Notes: generated by a model from the sequence alone, not told the origin. 64,000 nucleotides of DNA from JANSYP01 sp038751255 (GCA_038751255.1 JBCDGN010000004.1:29652-93651), one strand, 5' to 3'; numbered from the stretch's first letter, positions 18,675-27,787 are shown. Made by a program: numbers and translations.

Positions 18675-19271
18675 CTATGTCGAACGCTTCAGCATCCGCG
18701 CTCTGCGCCGCTGGTAAGCTGCGATCAATGGTTTCGAGAGGTAGTAAGCAGTGAATCCGGCGATCAGCCCCGGGATCAAGCCTCCGATCAAATAAGGCAA
18801 AAACACACTATCAAAGAATATGCCTAGGCCTTCCCAATTGGCCTCACGATCATAGAAGAGCGCAGTAAAGTTCCACCATAGATCGCTAGAGGCACGCGAA
18901 AAGGCCTCAAACACGCCAGAGACGGGGCCTTCGCTGTGCGTGCCGAGCATAGCATTTCCGAGGCGTATCGAGAAAGCGGCGATGATCGGGAAAGTGATGG
19001 GGTTTCCAAAAAAGGTCGACAGCATCGCCGCGAAGAGATTCCCACGGATCAGCACAGCGACAATGCCGGAAAAGATAAAATGAAGCCCAAAGAATGGCGT
19101 GAAAGAAATGAAGACACCGGAGGCGATGCCACGCGCAATCCTGTCGGGTGGATCCGGCAGACGGCGCAAACGATGCACCACATAGCTTGCCGCGCGCCCC
19201 CAACCGCCTTTGGGATACAGGCTTTCCTGCGCAATTTTCAGTACGCTACGTTTGTCTCTGCGTTTAAACAC
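18675..19271 (-). CDS. DUF2062 membrane protein
   Basis: 198 residues from the GTG at 19271, which gives the usual N-terminus MFKRRDKRSVLKIAQES; the longer ORF to 19340 would overlap rsh and adds unrelated sequence. The DUF2062 core (PPDRIARGIASGVFISFTPFFGLHF, then FFGNPITFP) holds three or four membrane helices. Function is unknown. It sits 22 bp after the rsh stop codon and before pdxJ, so it is part of that operon. Confidence 0.88.
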   Translation of the reverse strand: MFKRRDKRSVLKIAQESLYPKGGWGRAASYVVHRLRRLPDPPDRIARGIASGVFISFTPFFGLHFIFSGIVAVLIRGNLFAAMLSTFFGNPITFPIIAAFSIRLGNAMLGTHSEGPVSGVFEAFSRASSDLWWNFTALFYDREANWEGLGIFFDSVFLPYLIGGLIPGLIAGFTAYYLSKPLIAAYQRRRARMLKRST

Positions 19272-19293
19272 CTGGCCTTCGCCGACCTCACAC

Positions 19294-21438
19294 TCACTCC
19301 GCCGGTACGGGCAATTTTGCCGCGTCCCGATGCCGCTCAATCGCTGCCACGTCGCTTTCGGCCTCCAACGCCGTCATGACACGGTGCAAATGCTCAGCAT
19401 CTCGCAAATCCACATAGATCAGAAGCCGGTAAAAGTCCGGTTTGCGATCCTCGAAAATCATGTTGGAAATATTGGCCTGCTGTTCACCAATCAAGGTGCA
19501 GATTCGCCCAAGGACCCCAGCATCGTTGCTGATTGTGACATCTATGCCGACAGTATTCACCGCCGCATGGGGCCCGGTGTGCCAATGCAGATCGATCCAA
19601 CGGTCTGGCTGGTCTTCAAACTGCACCAACAATGGGCAGTCAATGGCATGCACCTCAACGCCTTTGCCGGGCATCGTGATGCCGACAATGCGTTCTCCGG
19701 GGACGGGTGAACAACAGCGCGCCCGTGTCCAACCCTGCCCTGGCTGAAGACCGATCACTGCGCGGCGCGCGTCGATCGCTTTTCCGCGGCGGGCGACGAG
19801 CTCGGGGTAAAGCGTGTCAACGACCGTGCGCGCGGAAAGCTCACCGCTGCCGAGCCGCGCCAGCAACTCTTCCACATCATTGGCCAGCCCTAAATGGCGC
19901 GCTGCAGTTGCCAAGGCTTTGTCGCTGGCTTTCTTGTCAATTTGATCGAAGGCGACGCGCGCGAGCTCTTTGCCGAGCTTAACAAAGCGCGATCGGCTGT
20001 CGGCGCGCAGGGCCCGTCGGATGGCGGCCTTTGCTTTGCCTGTGACAGCGATGTCGATCCAGCTTGCCTGCGGAGTTTGCGCCTCTGCGGTCAGAATTTC
20101 AACCGACTGCCCGTTTCGAAGCTGGGTCCATAACGGAACGCGCCAGCCATCCACCTTGGCCCCCGCACACGCGTGACCGATCCGAGTGTGGATCGCGAAG
20201 GCAAAGTCCAAAGGCGTCGCACCTCGCGGGAGCTTGACCACATCACCCTTCGGTGTGAAGCAAAAGACCTTGTCTGAGTACATTTCCAGCTTCACCGCCT
20301 CGAAGAACTCGTCATCGTCGGCATCGGCTTCAAAGTGCTCTGTGAGCCCCGCGATCCAGGTGGCGGGATCAACCGCGAAAGGGTTTTCTGCGCGCTCCCC
20401 GTCGCGATAGGCCCAATGGGCTGCAACGCCTGCCTCTGCCACTTCATGCATCTCACGGGTTCTGATCTGCGCCTCGACCCGTTTCCCGTCACGACCCAAC
20501 ACAGTGGTATGGAGACTGCGATAGCCGTTTTGCTTTGGCTGGCTGATATAGTCTTTGAACCGGGTGGGCACCGCGCGCCACCGGCGGTGAATGGCACCGA
20601 GGGCTTTGTAGCAATCCATCGGTGTCTCGGTAATCACGCGAAACCCATAAATATCGGACAGGCGGGAAAAGCTTTGGTCCTTCTTCTCCATCTTCCGCCA
20701 GATAGAGTAGGGCCGCTTGGCACGACCGATCACTTCGCTCGCGATCTGCTCGGAAGCCATCTCGCGCTCGATATCTTCTTTGATGCGACCGACCACATCG
20801 CCTGCATCACCCTGAAGCTTGACGAAACGGCGCATAATGGACTCGCGTGCTTTGGGGTTGAGAACCTGAAAGGACAGGTCCTCCAACTCATCGCGCATCC
20901 ATTGCATCCCCATACGACCGGCCAATGGCGCATAGATATCCATGGTCTCACGCGCTTTTTTGGCCTGCTTCTCGCTCGGCAACGATCTGATGGTGCGCAT
21001 ATTGTGGAGCCGGTCGAACAGCTTCACCAAGATCACCCTGAGATCGCGGCTCATGGCCACGAAGAGTTTGCGGAAGTTTTCTGCCTGCTTGGTCTCGGTC
21101 GAGGTTAGCTGCAGATTGGTGAGTTTGGTGACGCCCTCGACAAGCTCTGCGATCTCAGCGCCGAAATGCTCCGAGATATCGCTGTAGGTTGCTGAGGTGT
21201 CCTCTAAAGTGTCGTGCAACAGCGCCGTGATGATCGTGGCGTCATCGAGCCTTTGTTCCGCCAACAATGCCGCCACCGCTACAGGATGCACGATGTAAGG
21301 TTCGCCGGAGCGTCGAAGCTGCTCCTCATGCGCCTCTTTGGCGTAGGCATAAGCGGCAGCAAGCTGCACGCTGTCGGAGCGAGGGTTGTAGAGCTTAACC
21401 CGGCTTATTAGGTCTTCTGAGCCAATCAGATCTTCCAC
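19294..21438 (-). CDS. Bifunctional (p)ppGpp synthetase/hydrolase RelA/SpoT
   Basis: 714 residues from the GTG at 21438; the sequence TTGGAG six bases upstream is a good ribosome-binding site, while the possible TTG start at 21450 is part of that site. It makes and degrades the stringent-response alarmone. Order of domains: HD hydrolase (about 40-190, HDTLEDT and KLFDRLHNMRTI), synthetase (about 230-350, YRSLHTTVLG), TGS (about 385-445, CFTPKGDVVKLPRGATPLDF) and a C-terminal ACT domain. Both catalytic halves look intact. Ten bases after rpoZ, as is common in this family of bacteria. Confidence 0.95.
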   Translation of the reverse strand: MEDLIGSEDLISRVKLYNPRSDSVQLAAAYAYAKEAHEEQLRRSGEPYIVHPVAVAALLAEQRLDDATIITALLHDTLEDTSATYSDISEHFGAEIAELVEGVTKLTNLQLTSTETKQAENFRKLFVAMSRDLRVILVKLFDRLHNMRTIRSLPSEKQAKKARETMDIYAPLAGRMGMQWMRDELEDLSFQVLNPKARESIMRRFVKLQGDAGDVVGRIKEDIEREMASEQIASEVIGRAKRPYSIWRKMEKKDQSFSRLSDIYGFRVITETPMDCYKALGAIHRRWRAVPTRFKDYISQPKQNGYRSLHTTVLGRDGKRVEAQIRTREMHEVAEAGVAAHWAYRDGERAENPFAVDPATWIAGLTEHFEADADDDEFFEAVKLEMYSDKVFCFTPKGDVVKLPRGATPLDFAFAIHTRIGHACAGAKVDGWRVPLWTQLRNGQSVEILTAEAQTPQASWIDIAVTGKAKAAIRRALRADSRSRFVKLGKELARVAFDQIDKKASDKALATAARHLGLANDVEELLARLGSGELSARTVVDTLYPELVARRGKAIDARRAVIGLQPGQGWTRARCCSPVPGERIVGITMPGKGVEVHAIDCPLLVQFEDQPDRWIDLHWHTGPHAAVNTVGIDVTISNDAGVLGRICTLIGEQQANISNMIFEDRKPDFYRLLIYVDLRDAEHLHRVMTALEAESDVAAIERHRDAAKLPVPAE

Positions 21439-21459
21439 CGCACGCTCCAAGGGCGCCGG

Positions 21460-21813
21460 TTAGCTTGGTCCCTGCGCTTCCATCAACGCACGGAGCAGTT
21501 TTTCCTCGGACATGTCGTCTTCAGCAGGCTTGTCTGCCTCAACACCCATGAGCAGAGACATTGCATCGTCTTCGGGCTCATCGACCTCGATCTGGGTCTG
21601 CATGCTTTCAATCATGCGCTCGCGCAGATGTTCTGCCGATTGGGTTTCTTCGGCGATCTCGCGCAGAGAGACGACCGGGTTTTTATCGTTGTCTCGCTCA
21701 ATCGTAATCCCCGCGCCAGAGGCGATTTCGCGCGCGCGATGGGCGGCGAGCATCACCAACTCGAACCGGTTTGGCACTTTATCGACGCAATCTTCAACTG
21801 TGACCCGAGCCAT
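21460..21813 (-). CDS. rpoZ: RNA polymerase omega subunit
   Basis: 117 residues. Omega helps assemble core RNA polymerase and is tied to ppGpp sensing. The N-terminal MARVTVEDCVDKVPNRFELVMLAAHRAREI is the RpoZ signature (in pieces: DCVDKVPNRFELV, AAHRAREIASG). The acidic C-terminal tail is typical of alphaproteobacteria. First gene of the rpoZ-rsh-DUF2062-pdxJ operon. Confidence 0.95.
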   Translation of the reverse strand: MARVTVEDCVDKVPNRFELVMLAAHRAREIASGAGITIERDNDKNPVVSLREIAEETQSAEHLRERMIESMQTQIEVDEPEDDAMSLLMGVEADKPAEDDMSEEKLLRALMEAQGPS

Positions 21814-22016
21814 GATTCGACATCCTCAATCTGCTAGCAGATCGCACCTGCTAGGCGATTATCCCCCAATTTGCAAGCAGCGCGCCAGAATTCCGTCGAG
21901 GAAAAAAAATCTGTCGCCTTGGGAATAAATGCGCCGGCCCATCCGTCTTCCTTTTACGCAGCGCATTGCAGCAGCGCCACGGGCCCAAATGCCCACCGCA
22001 TGACAGAGAGGACACC

Positions 22017-22730
22017 ATGACCAAGACACTTTTGACGGCAGCCGCGCTGACGGTTGCTGCCCTGCCGGCTATTGCCGGATCGATTTCTATCCCGCCAACA
22101 GGAGGGTTCGGCGGCTTCACCTCCGGCGACGGCGGAGATGTGTTTGACATCGATGCTGGCTTTTTCGGCGTGACCGCGCCCCTGGTCTTTCAGAACGATA
22201 CGTTTGGAGACGCAGGACAATCGAACGTTGGCGCCGACGACCCGAAAGCCATCGGATCGGATGTGAATGTCGTAGTGATCCAAAACCGCGACAACAATGA
22301 CCCCGACGGTTTCCCGTCCAATTGGGATGCAAGCTGGAACGCGCGCACCGCGCTGGAGGCAATCTCGGCGAACACAATGGGTGACCGTGCCGGTTTTTTT
22401 CTCTACTGGAATGAAGGCTTGGGCGTGAATCGATTGTTCGCAACAGACAATCTCAATGATCCCAACGGATCGTTGACGCGTCTCTTTACCATTCAGTCTT
22501 CCAATTTGACGGGTGTGCCGGGTGATTTCGATCTGAATCTGTCGGATGGGGTGGCCCAGACCAGCTTCTTTGGCGAGGCAAATAGCAATCTTTTGGATCT
22601 GCCTCACTTCACAGCTCAAAACTTCTACTTCGCTGATCAGGCCGCACCTGTGCCGCTTCCTGCAGCTTTGCCGCTCATGTTTGCAGCTTTAGGCGGGCTC
22701 GGCTGGCTTAAAAGACCACGCCGCGCCTAA
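22017..22730 (+). CDS. VPLPA-CTERM sorted surface protein
   Basis: 237 residues from the ATG at 22017, which has AGAGAGGA upstream; the ATG at 21966 would put 17 residues ahead of the signal peptide. N-terminal signal peptide (LLTAAALTVAALPAIAGS), a Gly/Asp-rich acidic body without a domain I recognise, and a C-terminal tripartite tag: VPLPAALPLM, a hydrophobic helix, then an Arg-rich end (KRPRRA). This is the VPLPA-CTERM tag, thought to be processed by an exosortase in the inner membrane. No exosortase is in the window. It lies upstream of an ECF sigma factor on the same strand. Confidence 0.85.
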   Translation: MTKTLLTAAALTVAALPAIAGSISIPPTGGFGGFTSGDGGDVFDIDAGFFGVTAPLVFQNDTFGDAGQSNVGADDPKAIGSDVNVVVIQNRDNNDPDGFPSNWDASWNARTALEAISANTMGDRAGFFLYWNEGLGVNRLFATDNLNDPNGSLTRLFTIQSSNLTGVPGDFDLNLSDGVAQTSFFGEANSNLLDLPHFTAQNFYFADQAAPVPLPAALPLMFAALGGLGWLKRPRRA

Positions 22731-22763
22731 AGACAGTACGAGTTTCAAGTCTTATGAGTAAAG

Positions 22764-22816
22764 TACAGGTGACCCAAACCTGCTATTCCCCAAAACGACA
22801 GCGTGGGTCACCTGTA
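22764..22816. repeat. Perfect 13-bp inverted repeat with 27-bp loop
   Basis: TACAGGTGACCCA at 22764-22776 pairs exactly with TGGGTCACCTGTA at 22804-22816. It lies between the VPLPA-CTERM gene and the ECF sigma gene. There is no T-run on either strand, so it is not a standard intrinsic terminator. It could be an mRNA-end stem-loop or a split operator. Confidence 0.7.
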
Positions 22817-22901
22817 TCTCACCAGCCGCAAAGGCACCGGTTATGACGACATTGGCCAAGACGCCGTGAAACTTCGAAGCTCTTAGGAGCCGCGGCCAGA
22901 A

Positions 22902-23411
22902 ATGGACGTCCAGCAGCTTAAGCCGTTGCTCATTCAAAGATTGCCGCGTTTGCGGCGGTTTGCCCGCACATTGACGGCACATGGTGCCGATGCAGATGAC
23001 CTCGTTCAAGAGGCCTGTTTGCGCGCGATTGAGCGTGCGGCGATGCTACGGCGCCAAGAGCAGTTGGACAGCTGGATGTTTTCCACGATGCGCAATATCT
23101 GGATCGATGAACAACGGCGCCGAACTGTTAGGACGGGCAGCGGTCTGGTCGACTCGCAAGAAACCGATGAGTTGCGCACTGTTGCCGATGCGGCAGACGC
23201 ACTTGGCGCTCGTCAATTAACCGATCAGATCCTGGGCTTGCCAGACGGCTTGTCGTCGGTTTTGCTGCTCGTCACAGTTGAAGGGTACAGCTATCGCGAA
23301 ACTGCTGACATTCTCAATATTCCCATTGGCACTGTCATGAGCCGGATGAGCCGTGCCCGCGGGATGATCGCCCAAGCCATCGGACATGACGGCAAGGGAG
23401 AGAGGTCATGA
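22902..23411 (+). CDS. ECF-family RNA polymerase sigma factor
   Basis: 169 residues. Sigma region 2 spans about residues 10-75 (LTAHGADADDLVQEACLRAIERA and SWMFSTMRNIWIDEQRR) and region 4 about 105-158 (GLSSVLLLVTVEGYSYRETADILNIPIGTVMSRMSRAR). It would direct RNA polymerase to a small regulon. The stop overlaps the next gene, a membrane anti-sigma factor, by 4 bp. The close VPLPA-CTERM gene on the same strand is a candidate target; that link is inference. Confidence 0.93.
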   Translation: MDVQQLKPLLIQRLPRLRRFARTLTAHGADADDLVQEACLRAIERAAMLRRQEQLDSWMFSTMRNIWIDEQRRRTVRTGSGLVDSQETDELRTVADAADALGARQLTDQILGLPDGLSSVLLLVTVEGYSYRETADILNIPIGTVMSRMSRARGMIAQAIGHDGKGERS

Positions 23412-24223
23412 CGGCTGATCAAGACTTCGACGCGCAGTTGAGCGCCTATCTGGACGGTGAATTGGAACCGGACGCCGCCCGCTTAATCGAACAAGACCCG
23501 CGCTTTGCTGATCGATTAAGCGCGTTTCAGGAGGGCGACGCGCTTGTGGCGACCCTATTCGCAGACGAGTTGAAAGAACCGGTCCCAGATTCCATTGTCG
23601 CTGCCATCGAGCAAGCAAACCGCAAGCCGGCGGGGATAGAACGTCAGGACCCCGCCGGGACAACAAATATCGCTCAGTTTCAGGCTCAAAGGGCACCGAG
23701 GCGTCCCAGTTTTCTGCGCCAAGCCGCAAGCTTTCTGTTTGCCGCAGCGGTTGGTGCCGGCGCCGCCTGGATTTGGTTGCCCCCCAAAACCATTGAAACT
23801 GCGCCTGGCTGGATCGCTCAAGTCGCTGACTACCATCGCGTCTATGCCAATGAGGTTCGGCATCGGGTCGAAGTGCCGGCTTCCGACATTGATCATATTC
23901 GCGCCTGGCTTGGGGAACGTGTCGGCGGTTTGGAAGTGCCAGACCTCTCGCCCGCGGGACTGGAGTTTGAAGGCGCCCGCCTGCTGGTTGCCAATGGTGC
24001 CCCGGTGGCGCAACTCGTTTATATCGATGCAGAAGACCGCATGTTTGCTCTGTGCGTCACCCCGCGTCCCGGCGCAGAGGACACTGTTGCGCAAAGTCGA
24101 TCTTTCGATGATCTGACCGCGATCACGTGGCGCGCAAATGGGCAAGCCCTGGTGATGATTGGTCCGTCAGAGACGCCAGAATTGTCAGAAGCGGCACGCC
24201 TTTCGGGGGCGATCGACGCGTGA
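23408..24223 (+). CDS. Membrane-bound anti-sigma factor
   Basis: 271 residues. The N-terminal cytoplasmic part begins DFDAQLSAYLDGELEPDAARLIEQDP, the helical pattern common in anti-sigma factors that bind ECF sigma; there is no HxxxCxxC zinc site. One membrane helix at about residues 105-124 (AASFLFAAAVGAGAAWIWL) and a periplasmic domain of about 145 residues follow. Likely holds the upstream sigma factor until a signal reaches the periplasmic part. Start ATG overlaps the sigma stop by 4 bp. It faces folK with a 7-bp gap. Confidence 0.85.
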   Translation: MTADQDFDAQLSAYLDGELEPDAARLIEQDPRFADRLSAFQEGDALVATLFADELKEPVPDSIVAAIEQANRKPAGIERQDPAGTTNIAQFQAQRAPRRPSFLRQAASFLFAAAVGAGAAWIWLPPKTIETAPGWIAQVADYHRVYANEVRHRVEVPASDIDHIRAWLGERVGGLEVPDLSPAGLEFEGARLLVANGAPVAQLVYIDAEDRMFALCVTPRPGAEDTVAQSRSFDDLTAITWRANGQALVMIGPSETPELSEAARLSGAIDA

Positions 24224-24230
24224 TTGATGG

Positions 24231-24782
24231 TCATTCGATCTGGGAAATCTCTTCGATCTCTGGTTTTGGCAGCTGGTCGCGCATTTCTGTCACCGTCAGT
24301 CCAAGAACCGGGTGACGCCAATCGGGATCGACATGCGCCAAAGGAACCAAAACGAAGGCGCGTTCCTGCATGCGTGGGTGCGGTAGGATCAATTCCCCGG
24401 GCGCCTCCTCAGTAAGCCGATCCTGCGGTAAATCACGCCATTGCATGTAGATTTCGCGGCTTGGCAGAACCGAGCTTCCGTAAGCCAAAAGGTCTAAGTC
24501 CAATGTGCGAGAATCCCATCTTTTTTGGCGATCACGACCGAAGTCACGCTCCACCTCTTGGAGGATTTTGAGCAACTCCTTGGCCGTGCCTTCGAAGAAA
24601 ACTTTTGCGGCTGCGTTAATAAAATTGGGACCTGATCCCGGCGGATAGGCCGGCGTCTCGAACAAAGGGCTCAAAGATTCGAATTTCAGCCCTTTGGCCC
24701 GCAAAGCCTCAACAGCGGCAAGAATGGTCGCTTCGGGCGCCCCTGCGCTGGACTTAAGGTTGGATCCAAATGAAACTAGCAT
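24231..24782 (-). CDS. folK: HPPK, folate pyrophosphokinase
   Basis: 183 residues. Transfers pyrophosphate from ATP to 6-hydroxymethyl-7,8-dihydropterin in folate synthesis. Motifs: SFGSNLKSSAGAPE near the N-terminus, then DRQKRWDSRTLDLDLLAYGSS (GRDRQKRWDSRTLDLDLL in HPPK) with the Asp pair that binds Mg, and LPHPRMQERAFVLVPL. Single-gene unit here, divergent from the NYN gene by about 125 bp. Confidence 0.94.
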   Translation of the reverse strand: MLVSFGSNLKSSAGAPEATILAAVEALRAKGLKFESLSPLFETPAYPPGSGPNFINAAAKVFFEGTAKELLKILQEVERDFGRDRQKRWDSRTLDLDLLAYGSSVLPSREIYMQWRDLPQDRLTEEAPGELILPHPRMQERAFVLVPLAHVDPDWRHPVLGLTVTEMRDQLPKPEIEEISQIE

Positions 24783-24908
24783 CGGCTTCGTAAAACTGTC
24801 ATTGTACTCTTGTGGCCCATCGAATTTTCCGGTGTGTCACCCTGCGATGGTCTATGCCCACCAGCAAATCAATAGGGTCAGCCAACGCGATTAATGAAAG
24901 GATCTTTT

Positions 24909-25502
24909 ATGTTCTACCGTGATGAGCGTTTGGCGCTGTTCATTGATGGCTCCAACCTCTATGCCGCGGCGAAGGCGTTGTCATTCGACATCGACTACAA
25001 GCTGCTTCGACAGGAATTCATGCGCCGAGGAAAACTCCTGCGCGCATTCTACTACACCGCTCTTCTAGAAAACGACGAGTATTCGCCCATACGACCTTTG
25101 GTGGACTGGCTACACTACAACGGCTTCACCATGGTCACAAAACCGGCGAAAGAATACATTGACAGCCAAGGCCGCCGGAAGGTGAAAGGCAACATGGACA
25201 TCGAATTGACAGTCGATGCCATGGAGCTAGCGCCTTTCATCGATCATGTCGTGTTGTTTTCCGGAGACGGTGATTTCAGACCGCTGATCGCAAGCCTGCA
25301 ACGCAAAGGCGTGCGCGTTTCGGTGGTGTCCACGATCCGGTCGCAACCCCCAATGATCTCAGACGAACTGCGTCGTCAGGCTGACAACTTTATCGAGCTT
25401 GATGAGCTGAAAGATGTCATTGGCCGCCCACCTCGCGAAATGAGCGAAGGCCAGTTTGACCGTCGGATGGCCCCTGAAGAAATGGTTGAATCCGAGACTT
25501 AA
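24909..25502 (+). CDS. NYN domain (LabA/DUF88-like) putative RNase
   Basis: 197 residues from the ATG at 24909 (MFYRDERLALFIDGSNLY), with AAAGGA just upstream; the ATG at 24894 would add five residues. The NYN domain is a PIN-like nuclease fold; conserved acidic residues appear in LFIDGSNLY, KGNMDIELTVDAM and VLFSGDGDF, consistent with metal binding. The cellular substrate is unknown. Divergent from folK, and followed by a 189-bp stretch before ispH that stays open in the same frame. Confidence 0.88.
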   Translation: MFYRDERLALFIDGSNLYAAAKALSFDIDYKLLRQEFMRRGKLLRAFYYTALLENDEYSPIRPLVDWLHYNGFTMVTKPAKEYIDSQGRRKVKGNMDIELTVDAMELAPFIDHVVLFSGDGDFRPLIASLQRKGVRVSVVSTIRSQPPMISDELRRQADNFIELDELKDVIGRPPREMSEGQFDRRMAPEEMVESET

Positions 25503-25691
25503 GTTGCTTTTGACCTCTCCGAGGCGCGGGCGGAGCATGCGCCCCGTGTCCTCGTCGAGGGAAGCAAGGGCACCAACGCCACCGAAACCGGCCTATTGCT
25601 CTTTGCCTGCCTATCGACAGGCGGGTTTATCGCTTTGGCTGGACCAGAGCCGGACGACGTCTTAGGTTGTGCGCGAGAGGAAACCGCGCCG

Positions 25692-26651
25692 ATGTCTCAG
25701 ACCGCAAAACCCCCGTTGACAATCCGTCTCGCCGCGCCGCGTGGGTTCTGTGCCGGCGTGGACAGGGCCATCAAAATCGTGGAGATGGCTTTGGAAAAAT
25801 GGGGGGCACCGGTCTACGTCCGCCACGAGATCGTCCATAATCGCTATGTGGTTGATGGCTTGCGTGCAAAAGGTGCGGTCTTTGTCGAAGAATTGGACGA
25901 ATGCCCAGGCGATCGACCGGTGATTTTTTCTGCCCACGGCGTGCCCAAAGCCGTGCCTGCAGAGGCGGCGAAGCGCGAAATGCTTTATGTTGATGCGACC
26001 TGCCCGTTGGTCTCGAAAGTTCATATCGAGGCCGGGCGCCACCACGATCGAGGTTTGCAGATCATCATGATCGGTCATGCGGGCCATCCAGAGACCGTTG
26101 GCACGATGGGACAATTGCCACAAGGCGAAGTGCTTTTGGTGGAAACGGTCGAGGACGTGAGCAATGTTGCCCCGCGCGACCCCAGCAAATTGGCGTTTGT
26201 CACACAAACAACGCTTTCGGTCGATGACACCATTGAGATCGTGGCCGCGTTGCAATCCCGTTTCCCAGGCATTGTCGGCCCCCACAAGGAAGATATCTGC
26301 TACGCCACCACGAACCGCCAAGAAGCCGTGAAAGCTCTGGCTCCTGGCGCGGATGCATTGTTGGTGGTTGGGGCACCCAACTCCTCAAACTCCAAGCGCT
26401 TGGTGGATGTCGGGCGGAAGGCTGGCTGCGCGTACGCTCAATTGGTCCAACGCGCCACCGATATCGATTGGCGCGCGCTTGAGGGCGCTCGGATCATCGG
26501 CGTGACTGCAGGGGCCTCAGCGCCCGAGGTTTTGATCGATGAAGTGATCGACGGGTTTCGAGATCGTTTCGCCGTGACAGTTGAATTGATCGAAACCGCG
26601 AAGGAAGATGTCGAGTTTAAAGTGCCGCGCGTTTTGCGTCAGCCAGCCTGA
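25692..26651 (+). CDS. ispH: HMBPP reductase IspH
   Basis: 319 residues from the ATG at 25692 (MSQTAKPPLTIRLAAPRGFC), preceded by GAGAGGAAA. Last enzyme of the MEP pathway; it reduces HMBPP to IPP and DMAPP with a [4Fe-4S] cluster. The three cluster Cys are C20 (GFCAGV), C104 (ATCPLVSK) and C203 (DICYATTNRQ). An upstream in-frame ATG at 25596 gives 32 unrelated residues. Twenty bases ahead of a LysE-family gene. Confidence 0.96.
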   Translation: MSQTAKPPLTIRLAAPRGFCAGVDRAIKIVEMALEKWGAPVYVRHEIVHNRYVVDGLRAKGAVFVEELDECPGDRPVIFSAHGVPKAVPAEAAKREMLYVDATCPLVSKVHIEAGRHHDRGLQIIMIGHAGHPETVGTMGQLPQGEVLLVETVEDVSNVAPRDPSKLAFVTQTTLSVDDTIEIVAALQSRFPGIVGPHKEDICYATTNRQEAVKALAPGADALLVVGAPNSSNSKRLVDVGRKAGCAYAQLVQRATDIDWRALEGARIIGVTAGASAPEVLIDEVIDGFRDRFAVTVELIETAKEDVEFKVPRVLRQPA

Positions 26652-26671
26652 GCCGTAAGAGAGGACGCGAC

Positions 26672-27283
26672 ATGTCGCTTCAATTTCTCATCACCGCATT
26701 GGTGGTGGTTCTCGCCCCAGGCACAGGGGTGGTCTACACTCTGGCCATAGCGCTCGGCCAGGGCCGCAAAGCAGCCACCGCCGCTGCTTTTGGCTGCACA
26801 GTGGGGATCTTGCCACATCTCTTGGCGGCGATCCTTGGGGTTGCGGCTTTGCTCCATACCAGCGCGTTGCTTTTCCAGATCGTGAAATTCGCGGGCGTGG
26901 CCTATCTGCTTTATCTAGGATGGAGCGCGTTGCGGGAAGATGGCGCGCTTTCACTACGGCCCGACCGCCGGCAAGAACGGTATTGGATCGTCGCACGCCG
27001 CGGTGCCCTGATAAATATTCTCAATCCGAAGCTTTCGATCTTCTTTCTAGCCCTGCTGCCGCCTTTTTTATCAGGCGATCCGACGACGGCGAGCCTCGAG
27101 ATGATCTTGCTGGGGGCGGTCTTCATGGCGATGACCTTTGTGGTGTTTCTGGGCTATGGCTTTTTTGCTGCGGAACTTCGCGAACGGCTTTTTTCAAGCC
27201 AATCGGCACTGCGCTGGATGAACCGTGGCATCGCGGCTGTGTTTGGCGGTCTTGCAGCGCGGCTCGCGGTTGAAAGAGCCTGA
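26672..27283 (+). CDS. LysE/RhtB-family amino acid exporter
   Basis: 203 residues, six predicted membrane helices. The N-terminal LVVVLAPGTGVVYTLAIALGQGRKAA and the LINILNPKLSIFFLALLPPFL block are family hallmarks. Such proteins export amino acids or their derivatives; the substrate here cannot be told. Follows ispH by 20 bp and is followed by DUF3429 after 7 bp, so they may be cotranscribed. Confidence 0.9.
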   Translation: MSLQFLITALVVVLAPGTGVVYTLAIALGQGRKAATAAAFGCTVGILPHLLAAILGVAALLHTSALLFQIVKFAGVAYLLYLGWSALREDGALSLRPDRRQERYWIVARRGALINILNPKLSIFFLALLPPFLSGDPTTASLEMILLGAVFMAMTFVVFLGYGFFAAELRERLFSSQSALRWMNRGIAAVFGGLAARLAVERA

Positions 27284-27290
27284 CCGCACG

Positions 27291-27767
27291 ATGAAAGACA
27301 CCCGTACGGACCCGTCTACCGAAGTGCCCCACTCTGCGTTGATCCTCGGTCTTCTTGGGGTCATCCCTTTTGGCTGGGGGGCGTTGACCGAAATCGTGCC
27401 AGCCTTGTTCCTGTTTGGGCAAACCTGGCTCGGCCCTCGCTTTGTAGGCCAGTATATTCAGCTGTTCTACGGGGCGATCATTCTGGCGTTTATGTCCGGT
27501 GTTCTCTGGGGGTTTGCGACAAAAGCCACCGGACGCACTGCGACACTGGGCTATGGATTGAGTGTCCTACCTGCGCTATGGGCGTTTTTCTTCACTGGGG
27601 GTGGCGCGGACCGCGCGGCATGGTTTTTGATCACCGGTTACCTTGGACTGCTTGCGCTTGATTATTGGTTTTGGCGGCTGGGCCTTGCGCCGCCTTGGTG
27701 GATGCAATTGCGCAACCTCTTGACGCTGTTGGTCGTCGCCTGCTTGACGCTTGGCATCCTGTTTTAA
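27291..27767 (+). CDS. DUF3429 family inner membrane protein
   Basis: 158 residues from the ATG at 27291. Five predicted helices: ALILGLLGVIPFGWGAL, QLFYGAIILAFMSGVLWGF, LGYGLSVLPALWAFFF, and others. The pattern AFMSGVLWGF with a Trp-rich end fits DUF3429. Function unknown. An ATG at 27225 lies inside the LysE gene and was rejected. Confidence 0.82.
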   Translation: MKDTRTDPSTEVPHSALILGLLGVIPFGWGALTEIVPALFLFGQTWLGPRFVGQYIQLFYGAIILAFMSGVLWGFATKATGRTATLGYGLSVLPALWAFFFTGGGADRAAWFLITGYLGLLALDYWFWRLGLAPPWWMQLRNLLTLLVVACLTLGILF

Positions 27768-27787
27768 GGTGAGGGCCCCCTGGCGCG

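Noticed and set aside
20335..21108. 257-residue plus-strand ORF
   Set aside because: Antisense to the RelA/SpoT gene and without recognisable motifs.
25503..25691. Open frame linking the NYN gene to ispH, with only a TAA between them
   Set aside because: A possible readthrough fusion was considered. A 63-codon open stretch in GC-rich DNA is not unusual, the linker shows no domain, and ispH has its own ribosome site and normal start.
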